Assembly (NCBI RefSeq): GCF_000746825.1 | Contig: NZ_JQIV01000006.1 | Coordinates: 1,604,784 to 1,668,783 of the forward strand | Direction of reading: 5' to 3' | Source of the DNA: Carnobacterium inhibens subsp. inhibens DSM 13024 | GTDB lineage: Bacteria; Bacillota; Bacilli; Lactobacillales; Carnobacteriaceae | Length of the DNA stretch: 64,000 nt | Part shown: positions 31,838 to 41,201 of the stretch, piece after piece | How the letters are laid out: each line of letters begins with the position of its first letter | Position numbering within the stretch: the stretch's first letter is position 1 | The notes under the pieces: model-generated | Told to the model about the DNA's origin: nothing | Seen by the model: the letters and a program-made list of their open reading frames with translations, nothing else | The model's database searches: none | Made by a program: the position numbers and the translations under genes

Positions 31838-33508
31838 CCTGAATAATTCATACTTCTAAATTTTTTGATTAAAAATACATTTTTTGTCGTAATTTTGAAT
31901 TGGTTCTAAAAATTATATGTTTTTTGGGATTTTACAAAACATTTTTATCGAGATTCGATTTTTAGGGGCTATACACTTATTTTTGGGCATACGAATCCCT
32001 GGGCACTGGATATTTTTTAAAAAATGAAATCTATTAAATATAACATCGAATCCGTTGGATTCGCCTCAAGACGGCGTAAAATTCTGCTTGATAAACATGC
32101 GAACTAGAAAGTCTTAAATAGATCCGTCTCGCAGTGCTGACTAGCTTTCCGGCTACTTTGAATAAACGAAGACGAATGGTATTTACTTGAAGATTTTTCC
32201 AATTCTTTTCAAAACAGATTGTACGCATAAAATTGATAATATTATAAGCTATTACACTGATTATCATACGCGCGTGATTTTCGATGAACCGTGGACTATC
32301 CGTCTTGTCAAAATAGAAGCTGTTTTTGGCTTCTTTGATGTAATTTTCCATAGTGCCTCGCTTATTATACGTTTCAAAAACTCTCTTTGGTATGATGTTT
32401 TCCGAGAAACTGGTAATAATAAAAGTATGGTTAAAGAGTAACTCTCCAGCTTCTCGAGTTGAACGAATACATACTCGACGAGGTATAGTCCAAGAGCCGG
32501 CTTGATATGAAACAGAATGATAATAAGTTTCTTTCTCATCCCAAGGATGATTATCATCGTAGTAGACAAGTTCTTCAGCTAGACGAGTTAAATTTCGATT
32601 GCTCTTTAAACGAATCACATAGTCACAACCGGAGGCTTCACATAATTCATAGATTTCAGGTGTTGCGAAACCACTATCTCCACGGACTAAGATATCTGTC
32701 GTAGGAATTGCTTGGTGATAATGATCTAAGAGTGGCTTAAGAAATGTATTTACTCCATTGGAAGTATATTGGTTTCCTGAACGAAGTTTAGCTTTTAAAA
32801 AGTCACCAGTTAATCCATCAAAAGCGACTAATGGATGATAACCGTTCGTTCTATAATGGGCATTATAATCTGTCTGTTCTTGGCTACCGAAGGTATCTGA
32901 ATGTGTAGAATCCAAATCGATTATCATATCGGTATCATTACGAATAAGTCGTGCTTGATCAATCAATACTTGGTTAAGTGTTTGTAAATCTTCAATTGTT
33001 TGTTCAGTAAATCGATCGAAAAATCGAGAGATAGAGGGCTGGGAAGCCCATACACCATCAGTCGAAAGAGTCTGTAATACTGGATCATGCTGTAAGATAT
33101 TTGCTGATATATCAGCTTTATAGCCAGCGATAAGCTGAAAAAGTAATTGTTTCAGGATTTTATGATTATCATGTTGCCAGTAGCGGCGGTCTTCTTTAAA
33201 CGAAACGAAGTCTTTAGAATGCTCTGTAAAATGAAAAGCATCCATGAATTCGTCGACCAGTGCCAAACCAGAATCACTCGATAAACGACCACCTGTATGA
33301 GAGACATATAAATTATTATTGAATTTTACTGTAGTTTCTTGTAAAGTAACCATTGAGAGGACCCCTTTCTATTGGTTGTTTGTCGTGAATTAACCATATC
33401 AGAAAGGGGTTCTTTTTTCATCACCTAACGGGTGATGAAGCAATTTATTACAAGTACTATAATCACAACGTTAATTAACGTTTTTAGAAAAATTATGAAT
33501 TATTCAGG
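31838..33508 (-). mobile_element. IS1380-family insertion sequence, copy 2
   Basis: 1671 bp between perfect terminal repeats CCTGAATAATTCATA (31838-31852) and its complement (33494-33508). Transposase intact. The bases next to its two ends differ (ATCTAA and GTTTA), so it has no target duplication of its own. Instead ATCTAA recurs beyond the far end of copy 3. The right end runs into the 3' end of the DUF5946 gene. Confidence 0.88.
32034..33353 (-). CDS. IS1380-family transposase
   Basis: A 439-aa DDE transposase. Catalytic segments: MIIDLDSTHSDTFG, LVRGDSGFATPEIYELC and YNKRGTMENYIKEAK. More like the copy at 34354 than the one at 17716, but clearly diverged from both, so these are different IS variants and not recent duplicates. 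The upstream leader has the same AGAACCCC/GGGGTTCT stem that hides the ribosome-binding site. Confidence 0.95.
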   Translation of the reverse strand: MVTLQETTVKFNNNLYVSHTGGRLSSDSGLALVDEFMDAFHFTEHSKDFVSFKEDRRYWQHDNHKILKQLLFQLIAGYKADISANILQHDPVLQTLSTDGVWASQPSISRFFDRFTEQTIEDLQTLNQVLIDQARLIRNDTDMIIDLDSTHSDTFGSQEQTDYNAHYRTNGYHPLVAFDGLTGDFLKAKLRSGNQYTSNGVNTFLKPLLDHYHQAIPTTDILVRGDSGFATPEIYELCEASGCDYVIRLKSNRNLTRLAEELVYYDDNHPWDEKETYYHSVSYQAGSWTIPRRVCIRSTREAGELLFNHTFIITSFSENIIPKRVFETYNKRGTMENYIKEAKNSFYFDKTDSPRFIENHARMIISVIAYNIINFMRTICFEKNWKNLQVNTIRLRLFKVAGKLVSTARRIYLRLSSSHVYQAEFYAVLRRIQRIRCYI

Positions 33509-34004
33509 GTTTAAAAACACCATTATTTTGTAAATCGATTCGAACGTGCTTTCTCCATTCCTTGATATTATTTATTGCATTTTCTTCTCCGCCTAAGTAT
33601 ATACCTTCGATTGTCATCGGCCAATTTCTATATTGGCGTTTCCTTTCGATATTCGGTAAAGGGTTGGTTATTTTATCTATTTTTGAAACCAACTGCCGAT
33701 TTTTACGAAGGATATAGTCGGTTGACCACTGATTATCATATGCATCAATAAATAATTCCACCATAAGTTTATATGCATTCTTTGTATAGTTAGAGGGGTG
33801 TTGAATCATATAACTAGCGACAAGCCAAAAGTGTAAGTCATACAATTCAGGGTCATTGTGTTCCCAAATCAATGGAAATTGAAACATTTCATAGCAGGAA
33901 AAGCCATCTGTTTCTCTTGCACCACATTCAATGCATCTTCCGTTTTTCATGATCGTATTGTTATCAACCATTCTAAACAGCTCCTTTGTATCAATTAAAT
34001 TCAC
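33504..34004 (-). CDS. DUF5946-like protein, C-terminus altered by IS
   Basis: A 166-aa protein, DUF5946-like: the N-terminal Cys pair CIECGA (near residue 24), then CYEMFQFPLIWEHNDPELYDLHFWLVASYMIQHPSNYT with conserved His/Tyr positions that may bind metal. Function unknown. Transcribed toward IS copy 2; the stop codon TGA lies inside the inverted repeat of the IS, so the last residues (after about NNGVFK) have been replaced. It is the only cargo between two IS1380-family copies. AAAGGAG lies upstream, but an ATG at 33972 (MVDNNT) is also possible. Confidence 0.72.
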   Translation of the reverse strand: MNLIDTKELFRMVDNNTIMKNGRCIECGARETDGFSCYEMFQFPLIWEHNDPELYDLHFWLVASYMIQHPSNYTKNAYKLMVELFIDAYDNQWSTDYILRKNRQLVSKIDKITNPLPNIERKRQYRNWPMTIEGIYLGGEENAINNIKEWRKHVRIDLQNNGVFKP

Positions 34005-34157
34005 TTTTTATTGTACAGCATAACGCAGCGTAAAGGTCAATATTTCAGTCAAATTTTTTCAATAAAAAAAAGTGGCGTTGCAGTTCTGTAAGAATCTGTT
34101 GCCTAATTTCCTTAAAGATTCAAATATAACCTAAAAGTTTAGGATATATTTAATATA

Positions 34158-35827
34158 CCTGAATAATTCATACCTCTAATTTCAGAGGCTGTTTTATCAA
34201 TACTGTTATATTTTCTTTATCGTTTTCCATTTTCTATCCTAATTATTTATTTTTTTCGGTCTACTTAATTATTTTGAGACTTTTCACTTTTTGAACTCAA
34301 ATTTTAGGCGCACTTCTTCCTGGGCCATTTAAACTTTTTAAAAATCAGGTTCTTTAAATGTACTGCCGAATCCTTTGGATTTTCCTGAATACGGCATAAA
34401 ACTCTCGCTGATAAACATGAGAAATCGATAGTTTTAAATACATTTGTCTTGCAGTGCTGACTAGTTTTCCAGCCACTTTGAATAGACGGAAACGGATTGT
34501 GTCCACTTGGAGTCCTTTCGATTTTGGCTCAAAACACAAGGTGCGTAAAAAGTTAACCAGATTGTACGCCAACAGGCTAATCATCATGCGGGCCTCGTTT
34601 TCAATGAATCTGGGACTATCTGTATTATCAAAGAAGAAGCTGTTCTTGGCTTCTTTAATGTAGTTTTCCATGGTACCGCGTTTATTGTAGGTTTCAAACA
34701 CTCTTTTAGCTGAGATGTTTTCTGAGAAATTCGTGACAATAAAGGAATGCTTAAAAAGGAGTTCGCCTACTTCTCGAGTTGAACGAATACACACTCGACG
34801 CGGTTTGAACCAATAAGCTGCTTGGTAGGAAACCGAATGATAATAGACTTCTTTTTCATCCCAAGGATGATGATTATCATAGAACACAAACTCTTCCGCT
34901 AAACGATATAAATTCCTATTGGCCTTTAGCCGAATGACATACTGATTTTCGTATAAGTCGCATAAATCATAAACATCCGGTGTCGCGAAACCACTGTCTC
35001 CACGAACGAGAATATCAGTGGTTGGAATCGTTTGGTTATAATGTGCCAATAACGGTTCAAGAAATTCTTTGACCCCGTTGGTAGTGTATTGATTTCCTGA
35101 TCGAAGCTTGGCTTTTAAAAAGTCGCCAGTCAAGCCGTCAAATGCCACTAAAGGATGGTAGCCATTCGTTCCATAATGTGCGTTGTAAGCAGTTTCTTCT
35201 TGATGACCGAAGGTATCCGAATGGGTAGAGTCTAAATCGATAATCATGTTTGTATGGTTACGAACCAAACGGGCTTTGTCAATTAAATCCTGGTTGAGTA
35301 CTTGAAGCGTCAGAATTGTTTCGACCACTACACGATCATAGAATCGAGAAATGGATGATTGAGAAGCCAACGGCTCATCAGTTGATAACGTCTGTAATAC
35401 CGGATCATGCTGTAGAATATTTGCAGCAGAGTCGGTGCTATAACCGGCTACAATTTGCAGCACTAACTGTTTTAAAAGCTTGTGATTCGTATGCGTCCAA
35501 TATTTACGGCTGTCGTTAAATCGAACAATCTTTTTAGAGAGCTGGGTAAATTGGAAAGCATCCATTAGTTCATCAATTAAAATCAAACCAGAATCACTTG
35601 ATAAACGAGCACCATCATGAGAAACGATTAAGTTATTGTTGAATTTCACTGCATTTTCTTGTAAGGTAACCACTGAGAGAACCCCTTTCTATGGTTGTTT
35701 GTGGTGAATTAACCATATCAGAAAGTGGTTCTTTTTTCATCACCTAATAGGTGATGAAGTAAGTTGCTTTAAATACTATTAAATCAATGTTTAGAAACAA
35801 TATTAGTAAAACTATGAATTATTCAGG
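34158..35827 (-). mobile_element. IS1380-family insertion sequence, copy 3
   Basis: 1670 bp between CCTGAATAATTCATA (34158-34172) and its complement (35813-35827). Same orientation as copy 2. Its right flank ATCTAA (35828-35833) equals the left flank of copy 2 (31832-31837), suggesting that both moved as one composite unit. Confidence 0.88.
34354..35673 (-). CDS. IS1380-family transposase
   Basis: A 439-aa DDE transposase with MIIDLDSTHSDTFG, LVRGDSGFATPDVYDLC and YNKRGTMENYIKEAK. It ends ...AVFRKIQRIRQYI like copy 2 (...RRIQRIRCYI). Full length and apparently functional. Confidence 0.95.
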   Translation of the reverse strand: MVTLQENAVKFNNNLIVSHDGARLSSDSGLILIDELMDAFQFTQLSKKIVRFNDSRKYWTHTNHKLLKQLVLQIVAGYSTDSAANILQHDPVLQTLSTDEPLASQSSISRFYDRVVVETILTLQVLNQDLIDKARLVRNHTNMIIDLDSTHSDTFGHQEETAYNAHYGTNGYHPLVAFDGLTGDFLKAKLRSGNQYTTNGVKEFLEPLLAHYNQTIPTTDILVRGDSGFATPDVYDLCDLYENQYVIRLKANRNLYRLAEEFVFYDNHHPWDEKEVYYHSVSYQAAYWFKPRRVCIRSTREVGELLFKHSFIVTNFSENISAKRVFETYNKRGTMENYIKEAKNSFFFDNTDSPRFIENEARMMISLLAYNLVNFLRTLCFEPKSKGLQVDTIRFRLFKVAGKLVSTARQMYLKLSISHVYQREFYAVFRKIQRIRQYI

Positions 35828-35999
35828 ATCTAATATGTAATTTTACAATCTTCATTGAATCATACATAATAAAACATGAAGTAACAAAATATTTTACACT
35901 CTCTAAACATCTTTTCTCTATGGTCTTAATCATTAAAATATCTTAGCATATCTATTATTCTTATTTTTCTAAATAAATTTGTTCATTCAGGAGGATTTT

Positions 36000-36827
36000 A
36001 TGAAAAATTTCGTTACACAAACATGGTTGTTAGAAAATTATTCAAATGATAACTTAATCTTACTTGATGCTCGCGCAGAATTAAATGATCCAAAAGCCGG
36101 ATATAATCAATATAAAAAAGGACATCTAAAAAGAGCTCAGTTCGTCTCTTTAGAAGATACAATGACTGGAAAAGTCAGCAAGCATGGCGGTCGGCATCCT
36201 TTACCAGATATGGAAGTATTTATTACGGAAATGAAGCAGCTGGGTATTTCTGACTCTTCTACAGTAATCATTTATGATAACGGGGATCTGGCGATGGCAG
36301 GCAGATTATGGTGGTTGTTAAGATACGCTGGTAAAGATAAGGTGTTTTTATTAGAAGGCGGTATAAAACATTGGGTCGATAATGGGTTAGAACTTACTAT
36401 AGTTTTTCCAGAGCCGCAAGCTTCTGGGGATTTAAATTTGAATTTAAATGAATCTATGATCGCAGAACACTCTGAAGTAAAGGCTGCTGTTGACTTAGAA
36501 CAAACAGTAATAATCGATTCCAGAGCTTATGAACGGTATTCTGGTCAAGTGGAACCATTAGATAAATTGCCTGGACACATCCCCAGTGCTTTAAACTATC
36601 CTTGGATGGATTTAGTTGATGAAGGTACTATAATAGACAACAACAATATAAACGAAAAGTTTAAATCTCTGGAAGAATATGAGGATATTATCGTTCACTG
36701 CGGATCTGGGATAACCGGGACAGTAAATATGTTGTTTATGGAAGAAGCTGGATTGGAGCCAAGGTTGTACCTAGGAGGCTACAGTGACTGGGTCAGTTAC
36801 GAAAACAGTCAAGTGGTAAAAGACTAA
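36000..36827 (+). CDS. Two-domain rhodanese (thiosulfate/mercaptopyruvate sulfurtransferase)
   Basis: Sulfurtransferase with two rhodanese domains, 275 aa. The N-terminal domain (about 1-140: LILLDARAEL, KKGHLKRAQFVSLE, HPLP) lacks the catalytic Cys (IIYDNGDLAMAGRLWW). The C-terminal domain carries it in VHCGSGITGTVN (about residue 235), the loop type CG-S-G-x-T seen in mercaptopyruvate sulfurtransferases, and ends with the LYLGGYSDW motif. ATG 36000 is used because AGGAGG lies 5 nt before it; the frame is open upstream to TTG 35979. The flanking 36828-37060 region holds only a doubtful relic frame. Confidence 0.9.
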   Translation: MKNFVTQTWLLENYSNDNLILLDARAELNDPKAGYNQYKKGHLKRAQFVSLEDTMTGKVSKHGGRHPLPDMEVFITEMKQLGISDSSTVIIYDNGDLAMAGRLWWLLRYAGKDKVFLLEGGIKHWVDNGLELTIVFPEPQASGDLNLNLNESMIAEHSEVKAAVDLEQTVIIDSRAYERYSGQVEPLDKLPGHIPSALNYPWMDLVDEGTIIDNNNINEKFKSLEEYEDIIVHCGSGITGTVNMLFMEEAGLEPRLYLGGYSDWVSYENSQVVKD

Positions 36828-37061
36828 AACTCAGGGAAAACATTGTTTTATACCCCTTTATCGATAAAGCGAATAAATTTCAGGTTTTACGTTTGAGTTT
36901 ATCCAAAACAAAATTAAGGTAGACACAGCACAAGTCATTACTTTAGTAGAACATCTATCTAAGGTTATTATATCACTCTAAACCCCAATGGGCGAAAGGC
37001 AAACGACATTGAAATTATCATGTTCTCAGAGAGTTATTAAATTATCAGATTTTTATGCATA

Positions 37062-37094
37062 AAAAAGGAACTGCCATATAAGCAGTTCCTTTTT
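37062..37094. terminator. Terminator of rplM-rpsI operon
   Basis: A 13-bp perfect stem AAAAAGGAACTGC/GCAGTTCCTTTTT (37062-37074, 37082-37094), with T/A runs on both sides. It lies 20 bases past the rpsI stop. Confidence 0.9.
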
Positions 37095-37113
37095 GATATA
37101 TATATAAAGTAAA

Positions 37114-37506
37114 TTAACGTTTTGAGAATTGAGAAGCTTTACGCGCTTTTTTCAAACCTGGTTTCTTACGTTCAACCATACGTGGGTCACGAGTTAATAG
37201 ACCTGCAGCTTTTAATGGGCCACGGAAGTCTGGATCAACTTCTAGCAATGCACGAGCGATACCATGACGGGCTGCTCCTGATTGACCAGTGAATCCTCCA
37301 CCATTTACGTTTACATGTACGTCGTAGCTACCTAAAGTTTCTGTAAGAGCTAAAGGTTGTTTAACAACTTCGTGTAAATACGGGAATGGAATGTATTCAG
37401 TGATATCTTTTTTGTTCATGATGATTTTACCAGTACCTGGTACTAAGCGTACGCGAGCAGTTGAATTTTTACGTCTTCCTGTTGCGATATATTGTGTTTG
37501 TGCCAT
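37114..37506 (-). CDS. rpsI: 30S ribosomal protein S9
   Basis: S9, 130 aa, the usual length. It starts [20 protein letters not shown] and ends with the conserved basic tail [14 protein letters not shown] that reaches the P site of the ribosome. It follows rplM by 13 nt in the conserved rplM-rpsI operon. Confidence 0.97.
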   Translation of the reverse strand: MAQTQYIATGRRKNSTARVRLVPGTGKIIMNKKDITEYIPFPYLHEVVKQPLALTETLGSYDVHVNVNGGGFTGQSGAARHGIARALLEVDPDFRGPLKAAGLLTRDPRMVERKKPGLKKARKASQFSKR

Positions 37507-37519
37507 AGATATTCCCTCC

Positions 37520-37966
37520 TTAAATTAAGTTTGTGATGTCTAATACTTCAGGTTGTTGCGCTTGGTGATTGTGTTCTGCTCCACCGTAAACATGTAATTT
37601 CATGCCTTGAGCGCGACCTAAAGTGTTTTTAGGAAGCATACCTTTGACAGATAATTCGATTAATTTACGAGAATCTTTAGCACGTAAGTCACCAGCAGAG
37701 ATTTGTTTCAATCCACCTGGGTTACCATCGATGTTACGAGAATAGATTTTGTCAGTTGCTTTTTTACCAGTTAATTTCACTTTGTCAGCGTTGATTACGA
37801 TAACGAAGTCACCTGTATCAACATTTGGTGTGTAAGTTGGTTTATTTTTACCACGTAAAATAGCTGCGACTACACTTGACATACGTCCCATAGGGATATC
37901 AGTTGCGTCTACCACATACCATTTACGTTCTACTTCATTTGGTTTTGCCATATAAGTTGTACGCAC
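37520..37966 (-). CDS. rplM: 50S ribosomal protein L13
   Basis: L13, 148 aa, starting [21 protein letters not shown] and containing the [19 protein letters not shown] signature. First gene of rplM-rpsI, transcribed from the promoter at 38054-38082 through a leader of about 80 nt. GGAGGAATAAAAC precedes the start, which is GTG at 37966; ATG 37951 (MAKPNE) is an alternative without a clear ribosome-binding site. Confidence 0.96.
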   Translation of the reverse strand: MRTTYMAKPNEVERKWYVVDATDIPMGRMSSVVAAILRGKNKPTYTPNVDTGDFVIVINADKVKLTGKKATDKIYSRNIDGNPGGLKQISAGDLRAKDSRKLIELSVKGMLPKNTLGRAQGMKLHVYGGAEHNHQAQQPEVLDITNLI

Positions 37967-37979
37967 GTTTTATTCCTCC

Positions 37980-38046
37980 ATATTCTTATCTGTTTGTTTG
38001 AATGCACAATAAGTTTCCGGGGCTCATCGTGGTGGCAAACAATACC
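37980..38046 (-). promoter_or_regulatory. Possible L13 leader of rplM mRNA
   Basis: The transcript leader between the rplM promoter and its start has GC-rich segments (GCCACCACGATGAGCCCCGG, then AAACTTATTG) unlike the AT-rich surroundings. An autoregulatory L13 leader structure is known upstream of rplM in Firmicutes. I infer the match from position and base composition only. Confidence 0.35.
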
Positions 38047-38053
38047 ATTTAAT

Positions 38054-38082
38054 ATTCTACCTTTAATTTTGACTTTTGTCAA
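38054..38082 (-). promoter_or_regulatory. rplM-rpsI promoter
   Basis: On the minus strand, TTGACA (38082-38077), 17-nt spacer, TAGAAT (38059-38054). A strong sigma-A promoter between the GNAT gene and rplM. Confidence 0.8.
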
Positions 38083-38112
38083 ATTTTTTCTAAGAAAGAA
38101 TTCTTTTTTATT

Positions 38113-38610
38113 TTACTTATTTTCCTGAATAAAATAAGCCATAAATAAATCATCGACAAAGTGACCGTCGATCCAAAATTCATCCTTTAAGTGACCTTCT
38201 ATTTCAAATCCACTCTTTTGATAGAGCTTAAGGGCATTCGGATTAGTAGCTAATACGCGCAAGCTGAGTTTATGAATACCTCTTTCAGCTGCTAAAGGCT
38301 TGATAGCTGCTAGTAAAGCTGTTCCAACGCCTTTGCCTTGGGCAGATGGGTGAACACCTACATCAATGCTCCAGATCTTCTGGTGAGCCGGTAGCTGAGA
38401 AGGCTTTTGAAAGCCTAAGAGCCCTGCTATTTCTTGCGTTTCTTTGTCTTCGGCTACTAAGTGTGATCCCACAGCAAAATGCTTTTGATAGTCTTCCACT
38501 GTTTCATAAGTCGTTACACTAGGCGTATTGCCTGAATGCCAGATTTGATTTTCAATCGCCATTAGTTCGGGGTAATCACTTAATTTACTTAATCGAATGA
38601 TCCAACTCAT
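38113..38610 (-). CDS. GNAT-family N-acetyltransferase
   Basis: A 165-aa GNAT acetyltransferase using acetyl-CoA. The core shows WSIDVGVHPSAQGKGVGTALLAAIKPLAAERGIHKLSLRVLATNPNALKLYQKSGFEIEGHLKDEF, with the acetyl-CoA loop Q-G-K-G-V-G-T. Substrate unknown. Its start lies 26 nt inside the 3' end of truA, so it is co-transcribed with truA and ends before the rplM promoter. Confidence 0.9.
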   Translation of the reverse strand: MSWIIRLSKLSDYPELMAIENQIWHSGNTPSVTTYETVEDYQKHFAVGSHLVAEDKETQEIAGLLGFQKPSQLPAHQKIWSIDVGVHPSAQGKGVGTALLAAIKPLAAERGIHKLSLRVLATNPNALKLYQKSGFEIEGHLKDEFWIDGHFVDDLFMAYFIQENK

Positions 38611-39424
38611 CTTGCACCTGCTCTCCTAGTACGCTGTCTTCTTGATAATCTGTGCCTTTTTTAGCTTTCGAAGAGTCGTAATAGACTTCCATCAAATACA
38701 ATCCTTGTGGTTTAGCCGTAGGACCAGCCTGATTGCGATCTTTAACTTCCAGCAGTCGTTGGATTTCATCTGCCGGTCGTAAGCCATTAGCAATTTGCAG
38801 CAAAGTACCTACAAATATACGAACCATATTATACAAAAAGCCGTTTCCTCTAAAAGTAAAAACCAATTCATTATTAAATGTGTCTTCATAGACACTGGCT
38901 TCATATACTGTGCGCACTTTGTCTTCTCTGCCACTGTTGCTGGCACAGAAACTGGAAAAGTCGTGTTCACCTTCTAAGTCTTTCAACGCATCTTTTAATT
39001 TTTTCATATCAATTGGGTAAGGATGGTGCAACGTATACAACCGTTTGAATGGATCCGGAATCGCGTTTAAATCGACTCGGTATTGGTACTTCTTTCCACT
39101 AGTATTGTACCGGGCATGAAAATCAGCATCGACAAGCGAGACTTCCTGAACAAAAATCTCATCAGTGGTCAAGCTGTTCAATGCTCGCTGCATATTTTTG
39201 ACTGGGATTTCGATTGGGTAGTCAAAGTGAATGACCTGTCCTTTTGCATGGACGCCAGAATCTGTTCGTCCAGATCCATGGATGATCACTTCTTTTCCTT
39301 TAGTCATAATTTTTAACGCTCGTTGGATTTCGCCTTGTACGGTACGATCATGAGGCTGAATCTGAAATCCAGCAAAATGCGTACCGTCGTATTGAACAAT
39401 CAATTTATAGCGTAGTGGTTCCAT
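38585..39424 (-). CDS. truA: tRNA pseudouridine synthase A
   Basis: TruA makes pseudouridine at positions 38-40 of tRNA anticodon stems. 279 aa, about 25 more than usual because of a charged C-terminal tail (AKKGTDYQEDSVLGEQVQDELDHSIK-like, which overlaps the next gene). The catalytic Asp lies in HGSGRTDSGVHAKGQV (about residues 49-64). It follows ecfT in the usual ecfA1-ecfA2-ecfT-truA order; a gap of about 90 nt separates them. Confidence 0.96.
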   Translation of the reverse strand: MEPLRYKLIVQYDGTHFAGFQIQPHDRTVQGEIQRALKIMTKGKEVIIHGSGRTDSGVHAKGQVIHFDYPIEIPVKNMQRALNSLTTDEIFVQEVSLVDADFHARYNTSGKKYQYRVDLNAIPDPFKRLYTLHHPYPIDMKKLKDALKDLEGEHDFSSFCASNSGREDKVRTVYEASVYEDTFNNELVFTFRGNGFLYNMVRIFVGTLLQIANGLRPADEIQRLLEVKDRNQAGPTAKPQGLYLMEVYYDSSKAKKGTDYQEDSVLGEQVQDELDHSIK

Positions 39425-39516
39425 TTGTTCGACTCCTTTAAAAATAACCTGTTCTCATTTCGTTAAAAGCAAAAGAACCTTTCACAACCAAGCAGAAAGG
39501 TTCTTTTCCTGGTGCA

Positions 39517-40314
39517 TCAATTTCTAAATACAACTAATCCGACTGTCAATAGAGCATACACCAGCATAGCTACTGTATCCCGTGATACCCAATCCAGTTT
39601 GCGGTATTTTGTTCTTCCTTCGCCGCCTTTGTACCCTCTGGCTTCCATAGCCGTAGCCAATTCCTCAGCGCGGTTAAATGAGCTGACAAATAAGGGGATC
39701 AAGATCGGTACGATGGCTTTCATCTGTTGGAAGATATTTCCTTCGCCAAAGTCAACTCCACGAGCTCGTTGAGCATTCATGATTTTTTCCGTTTCATCCA
39801 TCAACGTTGGCACAAAACGCAACGCGATCGACAGCATCAAGGCAATTTCATAAACAGGGACTTTAATGACTTTCAACGGACGCAATAAATACTCGATGGC
39901 ATCAGTCAGCGATAAAGGCATCGTTGTCAAAGTCAGTAAGGTCGACATAAAAATGATCAACACAAATCGACAAAAAATGAAGACTCCGTTAATCAAACCT
40001 TCTTGTGAGACGATAATCGGGCCCCAATCAAAGTAGATCGTACTGCCTCCCGTAAAGAGGACTTGCAAGACAACTGTAAACAGAATCAGCCAAATCAACG
40101 GTTTAACTCCATTAATGAAAAAGCTGAGTTTAATATTGGACAAGTGAATAGCACCTAAAGCAAAGACCAATAAGAGCAGATACGTTTGCCAATTGTTCGC
40201 TAAGAAAATAATTCCGATAAAAATAATGGTTCCTAACAGTTTCGCACGCGGATCTAATTTGTGAATCCACGAGGTTCCAGGAATGTAACGACCAAAAATC
40301 AATTTATCCATCAT
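39517..40314 (-). CDS. ecfT: ECF transporter transmembrane subunit EcfT
   Basis: Membrane subunit of the energy-coupling factor module, 265 aa. N-terminal membrane helices follow FGRYIPGTSWIHKLDPRAKLLG; near the C-terminus are the two Ala-Arg-Gly coupling motifs (NAQRARGVDFG and AMEARGYKGG) that contact the ATPases. It overlaps ecfA2 by 4 nt. The module serves several separate S components for vitamins. Confidence 0.96.
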   Translation of the reverse strand: MMDKLIFGRYIPGTSWIHKLDPRAKLLGTIIFIGIIFLANNWQTYLLLLVFALGAIHLSNIKLSFFINGVKPLIWLILFTVVLQVLFTGGSTIYFDWGPIIVSQEGLINGVFIFCRFVLIIFMSTLLTLTTMPLSLTDAIEYLLRPLKVIKVPVYEIALMLSIALRFVPTLMDETEKIMNAQRARGVDFGEGNIFQQMKAIVPILIPLFVSSFNRAEELATAMEARGYKGGEGRTKYRKLDWVSRDTVAMLVYALLTVGLVVFRN

Positions 40315-41201
40315 TGGGCATCACCTTCTTCTGTTGCAACTAACTGCAGTTTCAATGCTTTCGCAATCTCATCAGCTAAGTCCCCTGTTGTTAGTGGCAG
40401 TTCATTTAAGAAAAGGCCTGTTTTTTGGCTCAAGAGGCTTCCAAATGAAACAGCAGAAGGAACACCTAACTGCTTCGATTCAAGCCACTCAGCGTCTTTA
40501 AATACTGCTTGAGGCGCGCCTTCTTTGATGACAGTTCCTTTTTCAAGTACCACCATATGATCGGCATAATTCGCTACATCGTCCATTTGGTGAGTTACCA
40601 AGATGATCGTGATCCCTTGTGTGCGGTACAAGCGGTAAAACATGTCCATCATTTCTTTTCTCCCTTGAGGATCCAGACCTGCAGTTGGTTCATCTAAGAC
40701 CAATACTTCAGGTTCCATCGCTAGAACGCCAGCAATAGCCACACGTCGCATTTGACCACCAGATAGGTCAAACGGTGAGCGTTCTAAATACGACTCGTCT
40801 AAGCCCACGATTGGAAGCATACGCTTAGCTAGTTCAAGTCCTTCTTCTTCAGTAGCTCCGAAATTTTTAGGTCCAAAAGCAATATCTTTTGCGACTGTTT
40901 CTTCAAATAACTGGGATTCAGGAAATTGAAAGACGATTCCTACTTTTTTACGAATACTTTTCAAGTTTTTATTATCTGTTTGTGCGGTAATGATCCGGTC
41001 TCCAATGGTTACTGTACCTTCACTAGGTTTCATTAATGCATTTAAATGTTGCAGCACAGTCGATTTCCCGCTGCCTGTGTGACCTACTAAAGCAGTAAAG
41101 CTACCTTCTTTAATATGTAAGTCAATGTCATAGAGTGCCCGGTTTTGGAAAGGTGTGCCTTTTTGATAGGTATAGCCTACTTTTTCGAAAGTAATGTCCA
41201 T
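40311..41201 (-). CDS. ecfA2: ECF transporter ATP-binding subunit EcfA2
   Basis: ABC ATPase, 296 aa. Walker A GHTGSGKST, Q-loop FQFPESQLFE, signature LSGGQMRRVAIAG, Walker B VLVLDEPTAGLD. It pairs with EcfA1 to power vitamin uptake through EcfT. Its start lies 25 nt inside the end of ecfA1. The N-terminus MDITFEKVGYTYQKGTPF and a long C-terminal tail are typical. Confidence 0.96.
   Translation of the reverse strand: MDITFEKVGYTYQKGTPFQNRALYDIDLHIKEGSFTALVGHTGSGKSTVLQHLNALMKPSEGTVTIGDRIITAQTDNKNLKSIRKKVGIVFQFPESQLFEETVAKDIAFGPKNFGATEEEGLELAKRMLPIVGLDESYLERSPFDLSGGQMRRVAIAGVLAMEPEVLVLDEPTAGLDPQGRKEMMDMFYRLYRTQGITIILVTHQMDDVANYADHMVVLEKGTVIKEGAPQAVFKDAEWLESKQLGVPSAVSFGSLLSQKTGLFLNELPLTTGDLADEIAKALKLQLVATEEGDAQ

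Noticed and set aside
32187-32704. Several frames inside IS1380 transposase genes on both strands
   Set aside because: Shadows of the transposase frame, no ribosome-binding sites.
36895-37059. Relic frame (VDTAQVITLVEHLSKVIISL, then a stop, then TPMGERQTTLKLS...) after the rhodanese gene
   Set aside because: It may be the tail of a transposase or recombinase, but one internal stop, the short length and no family motif leave it unsupported.
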